The notes beneath the pieces are model-generated. The model did no database searches. It had not been told where the DNA came from and worked only from the letters and a program-made list of their open reading frames with translations. 64,000 bases of DNA from Aedoeadaptatus nemausensis. GTDB lineage: Bacteria; Bacillota; Clostridia; Tissierellales; Peptoniphilaceae. The translations under genes and the position numbers were made by a program. Each line of letters begins with the position of its first letter. Position 1 is the stretch's first letter. Below are positions 8,284 through 16,544 of the stretch, one piece after another. Where the stretch lies: the NCBI RefSeq assembly GCF_903819165.1, contig NZ_CAIJCS010000014.1, positions 186,001-250,000 on the forward strand, written 5' to 3'.

Positions 8284-8716
8284 AAAGCTCTTTTCTGTTT
8301 TCGTTGATGGTCTTAATCATTTCGGATAGATGAACTTGCGTATCTTCCAACAGACCGTCTACATACTCTCTTGCCGAATGGCGAATCTGTTCGCTTTCCG
8401 TTTCGGCGCGAATCATAATTTCTCTCGCCTGCTCTTGAGCTTCCATAGTAATTTCATCTTCGTCGACTAATTTCTTGGCTTCTACATGAGCCGCTTGAAT
8501 AATCTGTTTAGCCTGCATATTGGCGTCATTAAAGATTTCATCTTTACGATCGCGAATACTTTGGGCCTCCGCCATATCTTGAGGGAATTGGGATTCGATA
8601 CGGTTTAAAAGTTCCGTTACTTCTTCCTTATCTACCATAGTCTTTCCCGTAAGGGGGATAGTAGAACTTACTTCCAATAAATCTTTCAGATCCTCAATGT
8701 AACGCATGACTTCCAT
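8282..8716 (-). CDS. Coiled-coil protein of unknown function (V/F-ATPase b-subunit-like)
   Basis: A 144-residue, almost entirely helical protein with no signal peptide or membrane segment. The stretch from about residue 45 onward is charged and Ala/Gln/Glu-rich with heptad-like spacing (for example the IIQAAHVEAKKLVDEDE region), resembling stalk subunits of ATP synthases or DivIVA-like scaffolds. Similar small proteins, often labelled 'ATPase', are found next to coaD in Clostridia. It is the last gene of rsmD-coaD. GAGAGG precedes the ATG and lies inside the end of coaD. No catalytic motif is seen, so no function is assigned. Confidence 0.75.
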   Translation of the reverse strand: MEVMRYIEDLKDLLEVSSTIPLTGKTMVDKEEVTELLNRIESQFPQDMAEAQSIRDRKDEIFNDANMQAKQIIQAAHVEAKKLVDEDEITMEAQEQAREIMIRAETESEQIRHSAREYVDGLLEDTQVHLSEMIKTINENRKEL

Positions 8717-8720
8717 AGTT

Positions 8721-9200
8721 TTACCTCTCTCTCACTTTTTCTTTCATTGCCTTTCCCACAATCTCCGGAACAAATAAGGATGTATCACCGTCAAAAGCTG
8801 CTACCTCTCTCGCAAGCGACGAACTTATAAATAAGTGTTCCTGAGTAGTAAGTAAGAAAACTGTTTCCAAATCGGTGCCATAGTTTTTATTCGCCATGGC
8901 TACCATATATTCATTTTCGAAATCGGAATTGGAACGCAGTCCGCGCACTACTGTACCGATATTCTTACTCTTAGCATATTCGACGAGCAGACCTTCGAAA
9001 CTTTCTATTTCGATATTATCTTCGCCCTCCAATGTTTTTTCAAGAAGTGCCAGTCGCTCGGAAATTGTAAAAAAACCGGTCTTTTTCTTATTATTTAAAA
9101 CGGCGACCACGACTTCTCCAAAGACTTTACGTGCCCTTAAAATAATATCGAGATGCCCGTAAGTTACCGGATCGAAACTCCCGGCATAGATAACTTTCAC
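8721..9200 (-). CDS. coaD: Phosphopantetheine adenylyltransferase
   Basis: A 159-residue enzyme that joins 4'-phosphopantetheine and ATP to dephospho-CoA, the fourth step of CoA synthesis. Motifs: AGSFDPVTYGHLDII (residues 6-20, containing the T/HxGH nucleotide site), RGLRSNSDFENEYMVAMANKNYG near residues 88-110, and the C-terminal ISSSLAREVAAFDGD. The start codon is GTG, three bases after the rsmD stop, with only a weak ribosome site, so translation is probably coupled to rsmD. The earlier CoA genes coaBC lie at 26819-28012. Confidence 0.97.
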   Translation of the reverse strand: MKVIYAGSFDPVTYGHLDIILRARKVFGEVVVAVLNNKKKTGFFTISERLALLEKTLEGEDNIEIESFEGLLVEYAKSKNIGTVVRGLRSNSDFENEYMVAMANKNYGTDLETVFLLTTQEHLFISSSLAREVAAFDGDTSLFVPEIVGKAMKEKVRER

Positions 9201-9203
9201 TTC

Positions 9204-9758
9204 TTAATCACAACTTTCGTAAATCCAAATATTTTTGTTACCATACTTCTTCTTTCGAAGGAGCACTAAATGCTCATACTCCGAAAAGTCATAGATATTC
9301 GGTGCTTCCATGATAATCCGCCCACCATCTGCCAGAAGTTTCTCTTGTGCGATGATGCGCACCGATTCATCATAAAATTTCTTTTGATCGTAGGGGGGAT
9401 CTATATAGACGTAGTCAAATTGTAAGCCCTTTTCCTTCGCCATGTTTAAACATTTTTCATAAGAGCCGTTCACAACATGTCCTCTATTCCCGTATTCGGT
9501 CAAAGAAAGATTCTCTTGGATAAGGCGTAGGCTATCGGGGTGATTGTCACAAAACCAGCAGATATCGGCACCGCGGCTTAGAAATTCTATTCCCATATGT
9601 CCGGTTCCGGCAAAAAGATCTAAAACAACGGTTCCACTGAAGGGACCGAAGAGCACATTGAAAATATTTTCTTTAATTCGATCTTCCGTCGGACGGATGC
9701 GATTATCCTTCGGCGTCTTCAGTCGTCGACCTTTTACCTCACCTGCAATTACACGCAT
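9204..9758 (-). CDS. rsmD: 16S rRNA (guanine966-N2)-methyltransferase
   Basis: A 184-residue class I methyltransferase that modifies G966 of 16S rRNA. It opens MRVIAGEVKGRRLKTPKDNRIRPTEDRIKE, typical of RsmD. Residues near 40-60 (VLDLFAGTGHMGIEFLSRGA) form the S-adenosylmethionine site, and YIDPPY near residue 118 is the N6/N2-methyltransferase catalytic motif. GGGGAGGATATT precedes ATG. It starts the rsmD-coaD-coiled-coil operon from its own promoter. Synteny with recG and coaD is common in Clostridia. Confidence 0.95.
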   Translation of the reverse strand: MRVIAGEVKGRRLKTPKDNRIRPTEDRIKENIFNVLFGPFSGTVVLDLFAGTGHMGIEFLSRGADICWFCDNHPDSLRLIQENLSLTEYGNRGHVVNGSYEKCLNMAKEKGLQFDYVYIDPPYDQKKFYDESVRIIAQEKLLADGGRIIMEAPNIYDFSEYEHLVLLRKKKYGNKNIWIYESCD

Positions 9759-9773
9759 AATATCCTCCCCTAA

Positions 9774-9802
9774 ATTCTAGCATATTCCCTTATCGTTGAC
9801 AA
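9774..9802 (-). promoter_or_regulatory. Promoter of rsmD-coaD
   Basis: Minus strand: -35 TTGTCA (9802-9797), 17-base spacer, -10 TAGAAT (9779-9774), ending 15 bases before the rsmD ATG. The leader is therefore very short. I see no clear terminator for recG in this gap. Confidence 0.75.
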
Positions 9803-9814
9803 TTTATCGTAACA

Positions 9815-11842
9815 TTAAATACCTAATGTTCTTTTTTCATAAGCCAAGACGCCGTTTAATAGATCCGGTTGCTCTTCAGCATTCAAATGTTCCCCTTTTA
9901 AAATGGCGTCTGCCTCGATTTTAGCGTAGCGCATAATATCCATATTTTCGAATAGATCGCCTATGCGAAAGCTCACCATTCCAGATTGGCGAGTGCCGAA
10001 GAAATCACCGCCTCCCCTAAGTTTCATATCTTCTTCCGCAATATAAAATCCGTCGTTTGAAGCGGCCATAATTCCGAGACGCTGTTGCGTTTTTGTTGAC
10101 TGATTCGCCGAGTGCAAAATGCAGTAAGCCTGACTATTGCCCCGGCCCACACGCCCTCGCAATTGATGTAGCGTGGCTAAGCCGAAACGATCGGCGTCGA
10201 ACACAAAGAGTAAATTGGCATTTACCACATTAACGCCTACTTCGATGACGGTAGTAGATACTAAAATCTGATGGCGATTCGACTCGAAAGCCTCCATAAC
10301 TTCATTTTTTTCTTCGGGAGATTGTTGTCCGTGAAGGAGCCCGACGCTGTAATCTTTAAAGCGCTCTGTCGAAAAATACCGGTAAACCGATTCTGCGGCG
10401 TGCAGGGAAAGCTCCGGATTTTCTTCGATAAGAGGACATACGATATAAACTTGCTGCCCGCTCTTCAAATAAGATTCGATAAAACCATAGGCTTTTTCAA
10501 GATCTCCGTCACCTATAAGCGTGGTCTCCACGGACTTTCGTCCTTTCGGCATGGTTCGAATCGAAGAGATGGAAGTGTTTCCATACATAACGATGCCTAG
10601 GCTCCTCGGAATGGGCGTCGCCGTCATAATCAAACGATCGCTTTTCGATTGCTTTTCTTGTAGTGCTTCCCTTTGCATTACGCCGAAACGGTGTTGTTCG
10701 TCGGTAATCGTAAGCCCTAAGTGATCGGATTGTATGTCTTCATTATAAAGACTATGGGTTCCGATTAAAATGTCGCAGGAACCATTGTTAAAGTTTTCTA
10801 TTATTTCACGATGCTTGGCAGGTTTAGTCGATCCCGTCAAGAGCTCTACTTTTACGCCCATAGGCATAAAGTGTTCGAAGGCATCTGCATAGTGTTGTTT
10901 GGCAAGGATCTCCGTAGGCGCCATCATCATAGCCTGATAGCCGCTGGCCACACAGCGAGCCATAGCGAGAAAGGCTATCACAGTCTTTCCACTCCCTACA
11001 TCGCCTTGTACGAGCCTTTCCATGCGCTCATCGGAAGCCATATCTTTCTTTATATCCTCCCAAGCTTCCCTTTGACCTTCCGTCAATTCGAAAGGTAAAT
11101 TCTCGAGAATTTGATCGCTTAGGCTTTCCTCATTCATGGAAAATCCTTCCGCACCTCGCTTCTCGTCGAAACGACCTAAAGCGAGTTGAAAACACAAAAA
11201 TTCCGAAAAAATTAGGGATTGACGAGCCAGGAGAGCTTCATCCATGGTCTTTGGACGGTGGATGCTTTTCAGCGCCTCTTCCTCGGAGAGCAAGCCGTAG
11301 CGTTTTAAAAGATAATCCGGAATAATCTTAGGAATCTCAAAACTTGCCAACGCTTCACTCATCAGCTTTTGCATACGTCCTTGTTGTATTCCTTCAACTA
11401 AAGGATATATGGGCGAAATGCGCATAGCCTCCTTGCGCTCTTTTTCCGTAAAAAGCTTAGGACCTGTGAATTGAAGCTTTCTATTAAAGAATTTCGGCTT
11501 CCCGTAAATATAGTAGTCATTTCCCACTCGCAATTGTTTGTCGAGAAAGGGCATGTTAAAGAAAGTAAGTTCCGCTTGGGAGTTTCCGTCGCTAATTTTA
11601 AAATTCTGCATCTTTAAGCCCTTTTTTAAATAACGAACTTTTTCTTTTCCCATTATGCGAACTCTATACATCTTAGGTTCCTCGAAGGAAGCGTGTTCAA
11701 AATCTACGAGCTCTGTTCGGTTTTCGTAGCGGTAAGGAAAGGTATAAAGTAAATCTTCCACCGTATGAATATCTAATCGTTTAAGGCGCTCTGCAATCTT
11801 CGGTCCTACGCCCGATACATTTTTTACATCAGCATCTAACAT
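9815..11842 (-). CDS. recG: ATP-dependent DNA helicase RecG
   Basis: A 675-residue superfamily 2 helicase that remodels stalled replication forks and branched DNA. An N-terminal wedge/OB domain (about residues 50-140) precedes the helicase core. The core shows VQGDVGSGKTVIAF (Walker A, near residue 277), ITDEQHRFG (Walker B, DEQH), TATPIPR, and the motif VI region HQLRGRVGRGNSQAYC. The start at 11842 is set by TTGGAGGAACT; the longer frame would run through the hairpin after fakA. It is the last gene of yloU-fakA-recG, in the same order as Bacillus apart from sdaAB/sdaAA, which are absent here. Confidence 0.97.
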   Translation of the reverse strand: MLDADVKNVSGVGPKIAERLKRLDIHTVEDLLYTFPYRYENRTELVDFEHASFEEPKMYRVRIMGKEKVRYLKKGLKMQNFKISDGNSQAELTFFNMPFLDKQLRVGNDYYIYGKPKFFNRKLQFTGPKLFTEKERKEAMRISPIYPLVEGIQQGRMQKLMSEALASFEIPKIIPDYLLKRYGLLSEEEALKSIHRPKTMDEALLARQSLIFSEFLCFQLALGRFDEKRGAEGFSMNEESLSDQILENLPFELTEGQREAWEDIKKDMASDERMERLVQGDVGSGKTVIAFLAMARCVASGYQAMMMAPTEILAKQHYADAFEHFMPMGVKVELLTGSTKPAKHREIIENFNNGSCDILIGTHSLYNEDIQSDHLGLTITDEQHRFGVMQREALQEKQSKSDRLIMTATPIPRSLGIVMYGNTSISSIRTMPKGRKSVETTLIGDGDLEKAYGFIESYLKSGQQVYIVCPLIEENPELSLHAAESVYRYFSTERFKDYSVGLLHGQQSPEEKNEVMEAFESNRHQILVSTTVIEVGVNVVNANLLFVFDADRFGLATLHQLRGRVGRGNSQAYCILHSANQSTKTQQRLGIMAASNDGFYIAEEDMKLRGGGDFFGTRQSGMVSFRIGDLFENMDIMRYAKIEADAILKGEHLNAEEQPDLLNGVLAYEKRTLGI

Positions 11843-11854
11843 AGTTCCTCCAAT

Positions 11855-11876
11855 GAAAAAGCAGGCTTTCGCCTGC
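11855..11876 (-). terminator. Hairpin between fakA and recG
   Basis: Minus strand stem GCAGGC-GAAA-GCCTGC followed by TTTTT. It starts directly after the fakA stop and ends 13 bases before recG, with no promoter between, so it is probably a leaky terminator that reduces recG expression. Confidence 0.78.
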
Positions 11877-11879
11877 CCT

Positions 11880-13523
11880 TTACTCAACTGAAATTAAATA
11901 GTAATAAATCGGCTGATCGCCGCGCATCACATCGTAATCGAGATCCGGGTACGCTTCATCCAGGGCCGCTTCTAAAGATGTAATACTTTCGTCATCTACA
12001 TCACTTCCGGCATATAAAGAAATAAAACTGGAATCGTCGTCGATCATATACTTCAACACATCGATGGTCGTCTCTTCAATAGACGGGCCTTTGGACACGA
12101 TCTTCTTTTCAGATAAACCGATAAAATCGCCTTTCTTAATGTCGATTCCGTCCATTTCCGTATCCCGCACGGCATAAGTTACCTGTGCCGTCTTAAGATC
12201 TTCAACGGCCGCCATCATAGCTTCCGTATTTTCTTCTACGGATAAATCAGGCATAAAGTGGATGCAGGCGGTAATACCTTCGGGGATAGAACGAGTCTTT
12301 AAAACCGTTACATCCTTGTCGGCAATTTCTGCAGCCGCTTCGGCAGCCAGGAAAATATTACTGTTATTCGGCAAAACAAAAATATGCTCCGCATTTACCT
12401 TGTTGATGCCGGCTAAAATATCTTCCGTACTCGGGTTCATGGTTTGACCGCCTGTAACGAGATAGTCGACGCCTACATCTTTAAAGATGGACTCGATCCC
12501 CTCCCCTGCACAGATGGAAACGAAACCATAGGGCTTAAGATCCTCATCTTTTTGTTTCTCTAAATTCTGCTTTTCCTTCACCTGATCGGCGCTGAATAGG
12601 CGCTCAGAGTGTTGGATGCGCATATTATCGATTTTAATATCTTTAAGAAAACCGAATTCCAAGCCGCTTTGTAATGCGAGACCGGGGTCGTTGGTATGCA
12701 CGTGAACCTTAATCATCTTGTCGTCGCCAACGACGAGAAGACTGTCTCCCCGCTCCACAAGCTTCGCCTTTAAATCTTCCACATGATCGGATTCGGTTGT
12801 GACAATAAATTCCGTACAATAGCCAAACTTAATATCGTCAGTAGAAATTTCGGAACGCACGGTCTTGTCTTTAGAGGTTACAACCTCTCCTTCATCGACT
12901 GCAGCGACGCTGTCGCCTTTTAAAGCCATAAAGGCGCCTTCTAAAATCGTAACGAGACCTTGTCCGCCCGCATCCACGACACCTGCTTCTTTAAGCACGG
13001 GTAAGAGATTGGGCGTATTATTTAGAGATTCATTGGCTCGTACGATGACTGCCTCGATAAATTCGAGCATATCCTTGTACTTCTTCGCATTTTTCATTGC
13101 GAACTCGGCACTTTCACGACCGACTGTCAAAATCGTACCCTCTGTCGGTTTCATGACGGCGAGATAGGTCATTTCCGATGCCTTTTTCATTGCGTAGGCA
13201 AGGGACGGGATATCGATTCGGTCTTTTCCCTTTAGACCTTCGGCAAAGCCGCGAAATAATTGAGAGAGAATAACCCCGCTATTACCCCGTGCACCCATTA
13301 AGGCGCCGCGACTCATCTCCGACGCCACTTCGTCGATGGCCGTTGCGGACGTTCCCTTAACTTGCTTTACGGCACTTTTAATGGTCATGGACATATTTGT
13401 TCCCGTGTCTCCGTCGGGTACGGGAAAGACATTTAGGTCATTGACCATGGTTTTGTTTTGTTCTAAATAATTCGAAGCACTATAAAGTGCTTCAATAAAA
13501 TCTTCTGTTGTAATAAATTGCAT
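11880..13523 (-). CDS. fakA: DAK2-domain fatty acid kinase catalytic subunit (FakA/YloV)
   Basis: A 547-residue protein. In Staphylococcus, FakA phosphorylates fatty acids presented by FakB so that they enter phospholipid synthesis through PlsX/PlsY. The DhaL-like kinase domain is N-terminal with NVFPVPDGDTGTNMSMT (residues 31-47), whose Asp residues hold the Mg-ATP, and GARGNSGVILSQLFRG near residue 78. A central DegV-like and a C-terminal DUF1949-type region follow. AGAGGTAGCT precedes the ATG. It follows yloU by eight bases, the standard pair. No fakB or plsX is in the window. Confidence 0.92.
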   Translation of the reverse strand: MQFITTEDFIEALYSASNYLEQNKTMVNDLNVFPVPDGDTGTNMSMTIKSAVKQVKGTSATAIDEVASEMSRGALMGARGNSGVILSQLFRGFAEGLKGKDRIDIPSLAYAMKKASEMTYLAVMKPTEGTILTVGRESAEFAMKNAKKYKDMLEFIEAVIVRANESLNNTPNLLPVLKEAGVVDAGGQGLVTILEGAFMALKGDSVAAVDEGEVVTSKDKTVRSEISTDDIKFGYCTEFIVTTESDHVEDLKAKLVERGDSLLVVGDDKMIKVHVHTNDPGLALQSGLEFGFLKDIKIDNMRIQHSERLFSADQVKEKQNLEKQKDEDLKPYGFVSICAGEGIESIFKDVGVDYLVTGGQTMNPSTEDILAGINKVNAEHIFVLPNNSNIFLAAEAAAEIADKDVTVLKTRSIPEGITACIHFMPDLSVEENTEAMMAAVEDLKTAQVTYAVRDTEMDGIDIKKGDFIGLSEKKIVSKGPSIEETTIDVLKYMIDDDSSFISLYAGSDVDDESITSLEAALDEAYPDLDYDVMRGDQPIYYYLISVE

Positions 13524-13531
13524 AGCTACCT

Positions 13532-13885
13532 CTAGTTCATCCGTATACCTTCGACGAGCACCTCGATATCATCTACGTCGAGACCCGTTAAGGATTCTAC
13601 ATTAAATCGAACGCGGTCGATAATGTTTTGACCGACAGTGGAAATTCTTATTCCAAATTCGATAATAACGTGTAAACTAATGACAACCCGTTCGTTCTCG
13701 GTATTCACTTCAATACCACGAGTTAAGTTTTCAAATTTTAATAATTGGAAAATACCGTCGGCCGCATTTTTAGATGCCATACCGACGACACCGTAACTTT
13801 CCATTGCCGATATGCCGGCGATGGTAGCGATGACTTGATTATCTATTGTAATATTGCCCTTATTTGTAGGGATTGTAACTTCCAT
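13532..13885 (-). CDS. Asp23/Gls24 family protein (YloU-like)
   Basis: A 117-residue protein of the alkaline-shock family. It starts MEVTIPTNKGNITIDNQVIATIAGISAMESYGVVGMA, which is the YloU form, then has a beta-rich core with VVISLHVIIEFGIRI. Family members are implicated in cell envelope stress; the paired YloU-FakA arrangement suggests a link to fatty acid kinase, but its biochemical role is not known. It starts the yloU-fakA-recG operon. A second, more divergent Asp23 protein is at 58410-58784. Confidence 0.9.
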   Translation of the reverse strand: MEVTIPTNKGNITIDNQVIATIAGISAMESYGVVGMASKNAADGIFQLLKFENLTRGIEVNTENERVVISLHVIIEFGIRISTVGQNIIDRVRFNVESLTGLDVDDIEVLVEGIRMN

Positions 13886-13921
13886 TAGTAAGTCTCCTTT
13901 CCTGATTGCGGAGTTTACCCC

Positions 13922-13932
13922 ATTATATCACA
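13922..13932 (-). promoter_or_regulatory. Extended -10 promoter of yloU-fakA-recG
   Basis: Minus strand TGTGATATAAT (13932-13922) with perfect TATAAT; the -35 region is poor. It stands 37 bases before the yloU ATG and is divergent from the rpmB promoter. Confidence 0.6.
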
Positions 13933-13961
13933 GATAAGTTTCAGAAAACATCTTTGAATAA

Positions 13962-13990
13962 TTGCAATTTAATTTTGACTGTGGTAAAAT
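13962..13990 (+). promoter_or_regulatory. Promoter of rpmB
   Basis: -35 TTGCAA (13962-13967), 17-base spacer, -10 TAAAAT (13985-13990), followed by a short leader and GGAGGAGGTG before the rpmB ATG. Confidence 0.75.
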
Positions 13991-14027
13991 ACGAGGAGTC
14001 AGAAAAAGAGTCGGAGGAGGTGTAAAT

Positions 14028-14219
14028 ATGGCTAAAAGATGCGAAATTTGCGGCAAGCAAAAACAATTTGGTAACACGATTTCCTTCTCCCATAAAAGGG
14101 GAAACAGAGCGTGGGCCCCGAACCTTCAACGTGTTCGCGCCGTTGTCAATGGTTCCAACAAGAGAATTTATGTCTGCACACGTTGCCTTAGATCCGGTAA
14201 GGTAGAGCGCGCACTTTAA
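14028..14219 (+). CDS. rpmB: 50S ribosomal protein L28 (zinc-binding form)
   Basis: A 63-residue large-subunit protein. It starts MAKRCEICGKQKQFGNTISFSHKRG and ends with RIYVCTRCLRSGKVERAL; the CxxC pairs at both ends mark the zinc-binding form. The ATG at 14028 follows GGAGGAGGTG; an in-frame extension upstream covers the promoter and is not real. In Bacillus rpmB stands between thiN (with spoVM) and the divergent yloU, as here, but here a dehydrogenase gene has been added after it. Confidence 0.97.
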   Translation: MAKRCEICGKQKQFGNTISFSHKRGNRAWAPNLQRVRAVVNGSNKRIYVCTRCLRSGKVERAL

Positions 14220-14224
14220 TAATG

Positions 14225-14253
14225 AGTCGATTCGAGGGAATCGGCTTTTTTTA
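14225..14253 (+). terminator. Terminator after rpmB
   Basis: Nine-pair stem AGTCGATTC/GAATCGGCT (one T-G pair), loop GAGG, followed by TTTTTTTATTTT. The next gene starts 18 bases later without its own visible promoter, so it probably depends on read-through. Confidence 0.85.
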
Positions 14254-14270
14254 TTTTGATAGGAGTGACC

Positions 14271-15218
14271 ATGAAACTATTTATTTCAAGTAAAGTTCCC
14301 GACGAGATTATTGAAAGATTATCGGGAGTGGATTACGATTACAACGATAGTAACGAGCCTTTAGGGAAAGCTGAACTTATTGAAAGGTTAAAGGGAGTCG
14401 ACGCCCTTATTTGTCCCCTGTCGGATAAAATTGATTCAACCGTCATCGACGGCGCTCCCGATTTGAAGATTATTCTAAATTATGGCGCCGGTTTCGATAA
14501 TATCGATATCGCCTATGCCCGTGAAAAAAACATTATCGTATGCAATGCGCCGGCTCCTTCTTCCGCCGTATCCACTGCGGAGCTCACCTTCGCCCTTATG
14601 CTCGCTCAAGCACGTAAGCTCGTGGCCGGTGATAAAGATTTACGCGACGGCGGCTTTAAGGGATGGCGCCCCACTTACTTCCTTGGTCAGCAGCTGAAGG
14701 GGAAAACTCTCGGCATCTTCGGCATGGGAAATATCGGAAAGAATTTGGCAAAGCGCGCCCTCGCCTTCGATATGGACGTAATTTATCATTCGAGAAATCG
14801 TAAAGATGATATCGAATCCCTTGGAGCGCGTTACGTACCCTTCGATGAACTTTTAGAGTCCTCCGACTTCATCAGTCTACACTCAGCTTTCGTACCGGAA
14901 CTTCATCATCTCTTCGATGAGCAAGCCTTTAAAACCATGAAACCTACGGTCACTTTTATTAATGCGGCGAGAGGTCCTCTAATTGACGAGCAAGCCTTAG
15001 CCGACGCTCTAAAGCGCGGTGATATTGCCGGTGCCGCATTGGACGTTTATGAATTTGAGCCTAAGGTTACCGAAGATTTGCTCGAGCTCTCCAATGTCAC
15101 CTTGGCTCCCCACTTGGGAAATGCCACAGTGGAAGCGCGTCTGGAAATGGGAAATGCCTGTGTCGATAATTTAGAGGACTTCCAAAAAGGTATTAAACCC
15201 CGTAATCAAGTAAATTAA
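14271..15218 (+). CDS. D-isomer specific 2-hydroxyacid dehydrogenase
   Basis: A 315-residue NAD(P)-dependent enzyme reducing a 2-keto acid to a D-2-hydroxy acid (or the reverse). The Rossmann site GIFGMGNIGKNLAKRA is near residues 149-164, the catalytic Arg is in NAARGPLIDE near residue 236, and the catalytic His in LAPHLGN near residue 283. The loop NYGAGFDNIDI is family-typical. The substrate (glyoxylate, hydroxypyruvate, pyruvate or a branched keto acid) cannot be read from sequence. The ATG at 14271 follows ATAGGAGTGACC. It lies between rpmB and thiN where related genomes have no such gene. Confidence 0.88.
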   Translation: MKLFISSKVPDEIIERLSGVDYDYNDSNEPLGKAELIERLKGVDALICPLSDKIDSTVIDGAPDLKIILNYGAGFDNIDIAYAREKNIIVCNAPAPSSAVSTAELTFALMLAQARKLVAGDKDLRDGGFKGWRPTYFLGQQLKGKTLGIFGMGNIGKNLAKRALAFDMDVIYHSRNRKDDIESLGARYVPFDELLESSDFISLHSAFVPELHHLFDEQAFKTMKPTVTFINAARGPLIDEQALADALKRGDIAGAALDVYEFEPKVTEDLLELSNVTLAPHLGNATVEARLEMGNACVDNLEDFQKGIKPRNQVN

Positions 15219-15231
15219 TCTATCCCCTCAC

Positions 15232-15270
15232 TAAAAAAGCCTTTGGCCGTTCATGACCAAAGGCTCTTTC
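15232..15270. terminator. Bidirectional terminator between 2-hydroxyacid dehydrogenase and thiN
   Basis: Stem AGCCTTTGG/CCAAAGGCT with a ten-base loop. The minus strand has six T after it, closing the 14.5 kb yicC-to-thiN operon; the plus strand has CTTTCTT, a weaker run. Confidence 0.85.
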
Positions 15271-15906
15271 TTATGCATCTTTTGATTTTATAAATAAGGC
15301 GATTCCTTCGTGAATAGTTACGGAAGCATTATCTTTTACGATTTCATTGCTTACGCCGCGTGTCTTTTTACGAAGCAATTTCAGCTCACTCACTTCATAT
15401 TTTAAACCATGAGTTGAAAAAATGACGGAATCGCTGATGGGAACGACACTGAAATAATAATAGTTTCCTTTATTTACGGAGTATGTTCCGGGGTGAACTA
15501 TTTGGAGCTCGTTCTGTCCGTCGATCATGGTGATCTTCTCGCAGCGATCCAAATAAGCTTCCAAAGAAAGTACTGTAGCCAAACTATGATCCCACCGACT
15601 GCCCATGCCGCCGAGTAAGTGAATTTCCTCAGGCTCATGTTCCAGCATACGTAGGAAAGCCATCTCCGTGTCGGTCTCATCCTTCATGGGAGGAAGAACT
15701 TCTACAGGTATATCCAATCTTTCGATAGCGTCTTTTCGGTGGGTGCTGTCGAAGTCGCCGATAACGAGAATAATTTTTTCTCGATAGTCTTCCACGGCAT
15801 CAAATCCGCTGTCGGCGCAAATAATGCCGTCGGCCCAATGAATTTCTCGAAGTAATATTTCTCGGGCGGGTCTATCTCCCCCGGTTATAATAAGACCTTT
15901 TTTCAT
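15271..15906 (-). CDS. thiN: Thiamine pyrophosphokinase
   Basis: A 211-residue enzyme that transfers diphosphate from ATP to thiamine, giving the cofactor thiamine diphosphate. Motifs are GLIITGGDRPARE at the start, DGIICADSGFDA near residue 33, VIGDFDSTHR near residue 53 (acidic metal site), DETDTEMAFL near residue 80 and LLGGMGSRWDHSL near residue 98. The chosen ATG overlaps the rpe stop by four bases (ATGA); a longer open frame that runs back into rpe is a shadow. The order rsgA-rpe-thiN is the Bacillus one. Confidence 0.94.
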   Translation of the reverse strand: MKKGLIITGGDRPAREILLREIHWADGIICADSGFDAVEDYREKIILVIGDFDSTHRKDAIERLDIPVEVLPPMKDETDTEMAFLRMLEHEPEEIHLLGGMGSRWDHSLATVLSLEAYLDRCEKITMIDGQNELQIVHPGTYSVNKGNYYYFSVVPISDSVIFSTHGLKYEVSELKLLRKKTRGVSNEIVKDNASVTIHEGIALFIKSKDA

Positions 15907-16544
15907 AGGGATTTTAAACCGCGAATAGCTTCCGATGGATCCTCGTGTTTGAAAATAAAGGAACCTGCTACTAAGCTGTCGCAACCGGCATCTACCATTT
16001 TTCTTCCGGTTTTCAAATTGATACCGCCGTCTACCATAATTTCGCAATCTCGATCTCCTAAAAGTTCACGGAGATCTTTTGCCTTTTGAACGGTAGATTC
16101 AATAAAGGATTGGCCGCCGAAACCGGGATTGACGCTCATTAAAAGCACTAGGTCCAAATCGTCGAGCAAATAACGCAAAGCTTCCGGCGATTCGTGGGGA
16201 CAAAGACTAACCCCCGCCTTTAAACCGGCAGACTTTACTCTTTGAATAAAACGCTCTAAATGCCTCGTGGCATCCAGATGACAAGTAATTCGGTCGGCTC
16301 CCGCATCGATATAATCCTCTAAGCTTCGTTCGGGATGCTCTATCATCAAATGAACGTCGAAGGGAATATCCGTATAAGAACGAATGGATTTTATCACCGG
16401 CGGGCCGAAGGTCAGATTGGGAACGTAATGTCCGTCCATAACATCTACATGAATAAAATCGACTTGTTCCCGATCCAAGCGTTCGATCTCTTCCCCTAAT
16501 TTCGAAAAATCAGCGGATAAAATAGAAGGAGCAACTAGCGCCAT
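15903..16544 (-). CDS. rpe: Ribulose-phosphate 3-epimerase
   Basis: A 213-residue TIM-barrel enzyme interconverting ribulose 5-phosphate and xylulose 5-phosphate in the pentose phosphate pathway. Seen: APSILSADFSKLGEEI (residues 5-20), HVDVMDGHYVPNLTFGPPVIK near residue 32 (metal His and Asp), HLMIEHPE near residue 65, MSVNPGFGGQSFI near residue 137, and VDGGINLKTG near residue 173. It overlaps rsgA by ten bases and thiN by four, so all three are probably translationally coupled. Confidence 0.97.
   Translation of the reverse strand: MALVAPSILSADFSKLGEEIERLDREQVDFIHVDVMDGHYVPNLTFGPPVIKSIRSYTDIPFDVHLMIEHPERSLEDYIDAGADRITCHLDATRHLERFIQRVKSAGLKAGVSLCPHESPEALRYLLDDLDLVLLMSVNPGFGGQSFIESTVQKAKDLRELLGDRDCEIMVDGGINLKTGRKMVDAGCDSLVAGSFIFKHEDPSEAIRGLKSL

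Noticed and set aside
13941-14129. Small minus-strand open frame across rpmB and its promoter.
   Set aside because: It is antisense to a ribosomal protein gene, has no ribosome site, and its residues look random.
15907-16047. N-terminal extension of thiN rich in Arg.
   Set aside because: It overlaps rpe in another frame, has no ribosome site, and the kinase fold starts at the ATG overlapping the rpe stop.
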